Source: Cloeon dipterum (lineage: Eukaryota; Arthropoda; Insecta; Ephemeroptera; Baetidae). From it: a stretch of 64,000 nucleotides of DNA. Below, piece by piece: positions 57,346-64,000 of the stretch. The notes under the pieces are model-generated. The model was not told the origin of the DNA, did no database searches, and was given only the letters and a program-made list of their open reading frames with translations. The translations under genes were made by a program, and so were the position numbers. Position 1 is the first letter of the stretch. Each line of letters begins with the position of its first letter. The stretch spans positions 36,015,883 to 36,079,882 of the forward strand of contig NC_088789.1 of assembly GCF_949628265.1 (NCBI RefSeq). The letters run 5' to 3'.

Positions 57346-57957
57346 CGCCCTGGCATCGGCGGCCTCCGGGCGGGGGCGGCTCGCTCAGGCCGATTCGCAA
57401 GCCGTCGCCTCCGCTTGCCGAAAAATCGTATTTCTGCTGCCCGTCGCTCTCATGCGTGTTAGTCACACAGCGTTGCCAAACTTCCCACGTCGGACGTTGC
57501 CGCCCACGCCCACTCCGTTTGCGAATTCCGATTCTGATATGTACCGGTTTTTAAATTCATAAGCTAAATTGTTTCCGGAACCAATTTAAACATATGGAAA
57601 CAGATTTAACAAGAGTTAAAAAGTACTTTCTGGTCCTAAAATGAACGTTGACGCTATCTGTGGACAGCCCAGTACATCAAATAATCTTTTGTAAATCTCC
57701 GAATTTATCACCATTATAGTAGCATTTAGGCGCAAAGTGTATTCATCTAAAAAATTCTGAATAGCCTCGTAACGCACAGCGAACATCTTTATTCAAATAG
57801 AATTACAGCTCTAATCAATGTACACACGCAGAAGACGACGCGGTTCCTCCAATCTATTAAGCCGAGCAGCTTGCTTCTTTCTCGCCGCTCTTCCCGTCAC
57901 CACCAATTTCCTTTTAATTAAGTAATTTGCCTTGCGTTCTAATAAATCTAAGAATTG
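57346..57957. other. Angiomotin 5' flank and LEDGF-like 3' UTR
   Basis: Holds the ACCGGT motif at 57542. The remainder is AT-rich with no gene seen. Upstream angiomotin exons cannot be excluded. Confidence 0.45.
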
Positions 57958-60310
57958 TCAAACCTTGCGCTCCTCCTTCTGGTCCTTGTCCGTGTCGTCG
58001 CTCTGCTCAGAATTCGTAGCGACGGCTGAAATTCCAGAATTAATTTAATTAAAAAAGGGAAATATATTGTGGATTTACTTGGGTCCTTGGCGAGGGCGGC
58101 CAGGCGGACGGGCGTCAGGTTTTTGGTCTTTTCCCGCAGCTCGCTGATCTGCTTGAGAAACTTTGCACTCACGTCCGTCGCGTCTTTCGAGCCGAGCAGC
58201 ACAAACCTGAAGTACTCGAAAATTTGGCCCGCCTTCTGCCTGATTTCACCAGCCTTCTTGGAAAACTCCTCCTGACATTAAATCAGGGTTATTATTTGGA
58301 GGAAATTTCAGGGTAAGTAAATTTACCTTCTCGGCGTCGGTGTGGTTCCACTGCTTGGTGTTTCCGACGTACCTGCGCAGCTTCTTGATAGTGAAGACGA
58401 TGTCCGGGTGCTTCTTGAGCATGATCGGGTTGAGTTTGAGGTTCTTGAGCTCGTCGAGCACCTGCAGCACGGGCTTGGTCTCGGCCTTGTCGAGGCTCAG
58501 GTTGGCCTTGATGATGGTGTCGATCTGCAGGAGGCGCACCTCGATCCGCAGGAAGAGCAGCCGCGTGCGCCGCTTCTCGGCCTTCTTGCAGCGCGCGCTC
58601 TCCTCGCGCTCCTTGGCCTTCAGGGCCATCTCCTTGCTCAGCTGCTCCTTCACCTTGTCCGGCGTCTTGTCGCTGTCCAGCACCTGCTGCGCCTGCTGCT
58701 GCGTGAACGTCACCTTCATCTTCCTCGCCTCTGCCTGCTGCAGCGGCGTCTGCTGCTTTTTCCCAGACACCATCGGACTCACCGTCGCCGTTGGCGGCGC
58801 AAACTCGTCGCCACCCTTTACTTTTCCACCCTTCGACACCTGAGAATCGTTGAAAATAAAAATTAGCACAATTACAAAACAACCCTTGCCGATTTACATG
58901 TGTGAAAAAATCGCCAAAACCGCGAATTTCCCCGCAAAACCCGAGCAATCGACGCGTGGCAACAAGTCGGAAAAATCCCATTGCGGCATTTGAAAATTTT
59001 AATTTCGCGGCCCAGGCAGGGCCCTGTGGGCCGCACGGGGCTGATTTCAGCACCAGTTGATGCCCCTCGGTGGGGCATGTCCACCCGTGTGCAGTTTTCC
59101 AAAATCGGACCATTTTTAGAATTTTAATTTTATTTTCACGCAGGATATTGTCTCGAAACTGCTGATTAGAAAATTTCGCACCAAACCTGTCCAACACCTA
59201 GAAATAAAAGATAAAAATACCGTTATTTTGATGCCACATACCGAGTGCGGCTGCTTTTCATTCCTCCTAGTCTCCAGCGTGGCGCCGGCGGGGGCGGAAG
59301 TGGGGGTCGGAGGGGCCGGGTGGGCGCGGGGCTTGGGGTCGATCGGGGCGACGGCGGCCACCTTCCTGCTGGCCTCGTCGGCGGCCGCCGGCCTGCTCCT
59401 GGCCCTTGGCGTGTCCTCGGCGCCGCTCGTCCTGCGCTCCTCTTCGTGCTCCTCCTCGTCCAGGAAGCGTTTCGGCTTGATTTTGCGGCCGCTGCGGCTC
59501 ACGCGCTCCGGCTCGGCGCCCTCTGAGGGACTGTCGTCGGCCCGCTTCGCCTTCTTCCGCGGCTCCTCCTCCGCCGCCTCCACGGACTCGCGCTTCTTCG
59601 CCACCGACTGCCGCCGCGACGGCTTGGACGACGACACGCTCACCTCCGACATGGCGTCTTCGTCTTATAATATTCTTTTATTAATTTGAATTCGTTTAGA
59701 AATAAAAAGCTACCTTTCTGGAAGTCGGTTGGAGGCTCGAAGATGCGTTGGGGGCCCTCGGTGTTGGGCTCATTCTCGATCTCGTGCAGCGCCTCTTTGA
59801 AGAACTTTCGCTTCTGCATTTTGCCAAGCTTCTCCTTGTTGCTCTCGTAGTCGCAGACCTCCTCAGGACGGCACACAGCTCTGCAGAAACAAATTAAAAT
59901 AAATCCAACCCTCGACTATTTTATTTTTTCTTTTTGAATGTGAAACGTAAATCGCACAGCAAGCTTAGGCTCTAGGTTCGAGCTGTCGGCATACGCTTCT
60001 AGGTTTGCTGTCGGGCTTATCAGTGACCTGAGTTCAAGCTTCAGCACTCAGGTCAATATCTCGGCCCTGAGGTTAACAAAGGAAAACATGCAAATTACGT
60101 TTCGTAGGTGCCGAAGAAGAAGACTTCGATCTTGGTGTTTTTGCCGTTGGCCGCCGCGTCGGTGATGATGCTCTTCACCTGCGAAAAGAAAGGGTTCAGC
60201 CTCGGTATTCGGCAAGTCGGCAGGTTGCTTACCCTGGCCGGCCACGAGGGGTAGCCGCGAACCTTGGCGAACACCCGGTCGCCGACTTTGAACTCTTTTC
60301 TGTCCGCCAT
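57958..60310 (-). CDS. PSIP1: LEDGF/HDGF-related PWWP protein with integrase-binding-like domain
   Basis: A chromatin reader of the PSIP1/HDGFL2 family, which binds H3K36-methylated nucleosomes and tethers partners. Seven exons (60310-60233, 60178-60099, 59880-59714, 59663-59242, 58839-58327, 58271-58079, 58025-57958) sum to 1521 nt, 506 aa (human p75 is 530). PWWP domain at residues 1-~90: KVGDRVFAKVRGYPSWPAR, then KIEVFFFGTYET. A charged, Ser/Lys/Glu-rich nuclear linker with RKIKPKR follows. A helical domain at ~340-450 (LLQIDTIIKANLSLDKAETK, VLDELKNLKLNPIMLKKH, TIKKLRRYVGN) aligns with the LEDGF integrase-binding domain, normally used for MLL/menin, JPO2 and other IBM-bearing partners. An optional exon near 59102-59197 is not needed for the frame. 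Confidence 0.9.
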
Positions 60311-62461
60311 CCTGACGCTAATCTGAAAAAACAGCCAGCGTTTTCATTGTTTGCCTCCGTCAGTGTCGTCGGCCGGCATGCAGACTCCATGGCGGACCAA
60401 TTTTACCTTCAAACCGCCCATTCTCGCCTGTGTCTCGGCCCAGATCGGGCTACCACATGAACCTGGACTTACACTCAAAACAAGACTGCCCTCCACTCCA
60501 CTCTCTCATGCGAATTCCTCGTCTTTCGGCGTGTTTCGACGTGAGCGGGATTCCTGAAATGCCGTCTAGTGTTTTGTTTGCTCTTCTCCTGCGTGAACTC
60601 ACCAACTCGGATGTTCGCGACGAAAAAGGCGGAAAACTTCGGTTAACATCGGTCGGACGACCAATCAAAAGCGAGAATCGAGCATGACGTCAGCTTTACG
60701 ATTTCTACCGGTATTTTTTTAAAACTCTCTTCAGGTTTTCGTCGATTTTCCACATTTAAAGTTTTTTAATTAAAAACATAAGTTGCAAAAGCGCAAACAG
60801 CATACATTATTTTTTCTTTTTATTGTTTTTAAAGGAGAAACCGGGAATAACCGTTATTAAAACCGGTATTGATTCATAAATCCCACCGGTTTTTTCAAAT
60901 AAGAATTGCGCGAACCACTTCTTACCTCACGCTTATTAAAATGACCAAGCTCTGTACTAATCCAGCAACTTTACTCATAAATTAATTAAACTGATTATTT
61001 TAAACGCAATTAATAATTGATTTACATGATTCTCCTAGACATCGTTCGCCTATATAGAGGATTTACAAATAAAAAGCCAATTATTTTAATAATTTACGTA
61101 ACATTTATTTCTCTATGTTCAAGAAAGTTGATTTTTATTACGTATATGCTGACTTTTCTCGCAGTCACAAGCTGAGTAAACATCGAAAGGGTCCAATTAA
61201 TCCTTCTCTGCTCTTTTTCCGCGACAATAATTATTTATTTACACGCATCACATAATGAACAGCTACACATTTTCGCAAGTAGATTTTCCCGCACAACACA
61301 AGAAACGGGCGTTTACTGGCGCGAATCTACTCTCTTTAATCAGCCGTGTTTGTGTTTCAAATAATTTAATCAAAATAAAATGTTGCAAAAGTAAAAACAA
61401 ACTGCGCAGATATGTGTTTGTGTGCTGATTCGAGTTCGAGTTCGAGTTCGGTTTTGAGACGAGAGAGTGAGAGTGAGAGAGATACAAAAATGATTAGTTG
61501 GTATAAATGCGCGGGATAAAATTATTTTACATGCATGCAGGCGCGCGGCGGCGGCGGCGCAGACACTTAGTTAACATTCAATAAAATGGTTCTTTAATCG
61601 CTAAACACACTGCTTTCCTTGGCGCTTCTGCTTATTACAATTGTTCTTACGAGAGAGAGGGAGAGAGAGTGTGTGTGTACATGTATATAATCGTTACGTA
61701 CTAAAAAAGGTTCTCTGCCAATTTGCCCTGCTTTGATTCCATCACTGCGCCGAGTTCCGCGATTGCACACAGTTTTTTCATTTTCATTTTCCTCCAAAGA
61801 GACTAGCAAACAGCTGTTACAAGTGTATCACTTTTTCAGTGTCGCAGCAGTGTTTCCATTTCAATTAATCGTAAACATTATTTTCTTCTTCTGATTAGTC
61901 GTATATAAATTGTAAAACACGAGAGATCGTCGTGGCGGCACCGTGTTCCCTCCATTCATTTGGATCCATTTTCAGATCGAATGCGTACGTACGTGGCTTT
62001 ATTTATTTGTTTGTTTCTTTATTTATTTTTGTCTCAAATACTCAGATCTGACGCACCATTAATATAAATTGATTAGTCCAAGTCGAGCGCGGCGGCAAAA
62101 CTCTCAAATTCAATTCATTGAGATCTGCCAAATATCAAAATGAGCCGCGGCTGTGCTTCTCCTTTCCCCTTCAAAGTCGCAATTTGGCGAATTCACAGTC
62201 TCTTCGATTCACCGGCGAGGGAAATATTTTCGAGTTTGAGCGAGCAGCGTGTTTCCAGGAGAAAATTCGCGCCTTTGATCTGCTTTTTCCAGCGGAAAGA
62301 ACAGAAAAATGGCGGTTTTTCGGATAATCGCACTGCCTGTTTTTTTTCTCTTTATTGTGGCTGCGAGAGCGGGGAAAGGCGCACAGGCGCGGTTATTGCC
62401 AGGCGAGGGTAGGAAAAAGTAGTGGGAGGAAGAGGGGGAGGGGCTGAGACTCTGAAATTGA
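60311..62461. other. Intergenic region with u-shaped 3' UTR
   Basis: The left part is the PSIP1-like promoter, with TACCGGTATTTTTTT at 60706-60720 and two ACCGGT words near 60872 and 60897. From about 61000 to 62400 the sequence is AT-rich with microsatellites (GAGTTC near 61430, GAGA/GTGT at 61640-61680) and looks like a long 3' UTR of the u-shaped-like gene. No protein gene seen. Confidence 0.5.
61640..61682. repeat. GA/GT microsatellite
   Basis: GAGAGAGAGGGAGAGAGAGT followed by GTGTGTGTG. Confidence 0.75.
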
Positions 62462-63705
62462 TCATGTGGCGGCTGCTTCGGCCGGCGGCCGCGGACTAGG
62501 CGTGGCGTGCGAGTCGCATTCGCTGCACTCGGCGGGGGGCGTGGCCGCCGGTGGCCGCTCGTCCGCGGCCGCCTGGCTGGTGGCGGCGGCGGCCGCGGCG
62601 TCGAGCTCGTCGTGCAGCACGCACGCGATGAAGTCCTCCTCCTTGACGTCACCTTGCTTGTCCTGCGCGTGCGCGGCGGCGACCGGCGGCGGCTGCACCA
62701 GGTGCGCCCTGATGTGGGTGCGCATGCCGCGCAGGGTGTTGCCCCGGTAGCTGCAGATGGTGCAGCGGAAGCCGCGCAGCAGCCCCGCGTGCTGCTCCTC
62801 CAGGTGCTTCTGCGCGGCGGTCGCCGTCGGAAGGTGCGACCTGCAGCACGGACACCGCCACCCGCTCGACGACAGCACCGAGGTAACCGCCCCCGCCGCC
62901 CCCACCACGCACTCGTGCGCCTCCTCGCAGCCGACGCTCACCTGGAATCAAGCGAAAGAAACATAAATTAGCAGTGACTTCCGGTATTCGAGAGGGGGTC
63001 AAGTGTGTGGTTGTCAACGAAATGAATATTTTTACGATTTTTTCTCATTTTTAAGTTCCTGATTTGACTGTGACGAGGCAATTTAACCCAATTAATGGAT
63101 TTTTAGTGCCTTTAATAAAATATTTGTTTCAAAATCGTAATTATCGTTCATTAAAATCTCCGAAATAAATTTACCTTGCACTTGGGGCACTTTTTCTTGT
63201 CCTGCGGCGGAGGGTCGTTATTGTTGGTGCAGTTGTTGGCCGGCTGGAGGTGGCTGTCGCGGCAGTAGTAGGTCTGGTGGGCCTTGAGGTTGTTCAGCGA
63301 GGTGAACTTGATGCCGCAGTTGCCGCAGATGAACTGCTGCAGCAGCTTGGCCTGCGTTTGCGGCTGCTGCTGCGGCTGCTGCGGCTGCACGGCGGCCGGC
63401 GGCGACGGCGTGGCGGCCGGGGCCGCGTCGGAGGCGGCGGCGGAGGCGGCGTCGGGGCGGCTGCGGCCCTGGCAGTAGTACTGCTTGTGCACCTCGAAGT
63501 TCTCCAGCTTGCAGAAGACGATGTTGCAGCTCTCGCACTTGGCCGTGCCCTGCTTCACCAGGATCTGCGGCCCCGCCGCCCCAGGGCTCGCCACCCCCGC
63601 CGCCCCCACCGCCGCCTGGAACGCCTCCGCGCCCAGCAGCGGCCGCTGCAGCAGCGCCAACTGCGATCCCAGCAGCGGACCCAGCAGCTCCGGAACCAAC
63701 AGCTG
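62462..63705 (-). CDS. ush: u-shaped / Friend-of-GATA zinc-finger protein, 3' part
   Basis: FOG proteins are nuclear cofactors that bind GATA factors through C2HC fingers. Two exons are present (63705-63175 and 62941-62462, joined in phase 0), giving the last 336 codons; the 5' exons lie beyond the window. The first exon has two C2HC fingers of FOG type (CESCNIVFCKLENFEVHKQYYC split here as CESCNIVFCK and HKQYYC; then CGNCGIKF and HQTYYC). The second has CPCCRSHL...HLEEQH and the FOG-like CTICSYRGNTLRGMRTHIRAH. Linkers are Ala/Pro/Gln-rich. It ends at 62462 with a low-complexity Pro/Ala tail. Confidence 0.85.
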
Positions 63706-64000
63706 CTGCGCCAAAATTCAATTTAAGTCAAATAAATTATAGTAATTGCAACCGAGTGCAAATAAACACATTTTAAATTGTGCTCAATATTAAACGATTT
63801 ATTTAATTATGAAAACTAATGACAACAAAAAATAAAATAAACCGATTGGAGATTTCAACGCTGGCAATTAACGTCCTGTTTTAGTTCAAGACCAAAATTC
63901 CAGCAGGAAAATTGCTTTCCTCAATGTAGAACATTCAAAAAATATTAAATTAAGTGAAACAGTTGAATTCTTACTAAAAAATGACGTAGCAAGTCATTTA
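63706..64000. other. Intron of u-shaped-like gene (truncated by window)
   Basis: AT-rich sequence 5' of the 63705 acceptor (TTTTGGCGCAG). No exon recognised before the window ends. Confidence 0.6.

Noticed and set aside
59102-59197. Extra exon of the LEDGF-like gene
   Set aside because: The obvious donor at 59139 would break the frame; another donor (GTCCGA) would keep it, but the model is in frame without this exon.
1-64000. Retroviral, LTR or Polinton-type elements
   Set aside because: No polymerase, integrase, capsid or protease signature and no paired long terminal repeats were seen.
1-64000. tRNA or rRNA genes
   Set aside because: No cloverleaf with proper A and B boxes or rRNA core sequence was noticed by eye; a tRNA search program was not available.

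Overview
This window looks like a stretch of an insect nuclear genome. Genes are split by many short GT-AG introns (often 50-100 bp). A cysteine pattern unique to insect odorant-binding proteins is present, together with a u-shaped/FOG homologue and strongly conserved animal genes (adenylosuccinate lyase, APC/C subunits 7 and 15, angiomotin, a LEDGF-like PWWP protein). Retention of angiomotin, which I recall as missing from Drosophila, plus compact introns would fit an early-branching insect such as a mayfly, but the order is inferred, not proven. No retrovirus-like, LTR or Polinton element was recognised.

Region 1 (about 0.5-22 kb) is a tandem segmental duplication. Each unit carries a minus-strand gene for a secreted multi-domain protein: signal peptide, Thr-rich mucin-like stalk, several C-type lectin-like domains (CTLDs) and an embedded odorant-binding protein (OBP) domain. 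Copy 2 (9.4-14.2 kb) is followed by a complete 2069-codon gene for a caspase / pseudo-caspase / NACHT / ankyrin protein (15.4-22.0 kb). Copy 1 (1.4-6.2 kb) is followed only by the last ~0.6 kb of that gene, a truncated relic (7.5-8.1 kb).

Region 2 (25.2-29.9 kb) holds a second intact caspase / pseudo-caspase / NACHT / ankyrin gene (1406 codons). Diverged copies of an upstream block lie 5' of both genes. This NLR-like pair is the most striking system in the window: an ATPase-switch sensor whose effector protease is fused on the same polypeptide, with a catalytically dead caspase fold in between. It suggests an innate-immune or cell-death receptor.

Region 3 (32.6-45.3 kb): the minus-strand adenylosuccinate lyase gene has a 5.3-kb first intron that hosts three small plus-strand tetraspan membrane-protein genes. 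A fourth tetraspan gene with a long cytoplasmic tail follows. Introns here hold GCGCATGC-motif arrays, CCAAT-bearing foldback elements and a ~140-bp tandem repeat.

Region 4 (45.5-60.3 kb, all minus strand): ANAPC7, ANAPC15, angiomotin and a LEDGF/HDGF-like gene, with short inverted-repeat elements in introns and a recurring ACCGGT motif near 5' ends. Region 5 (60.3-64 kb): a long non-coding stretch, then the 3' end of a u-shaped/FOG gene that runs off the window. Gene models were checked by hand; the exon sums of both NLR-like genes, ADSL, ANAPC7, ANAPC15, AMOT, the LEDGF-like gene and the four tetraspan genes are in frame throughout.
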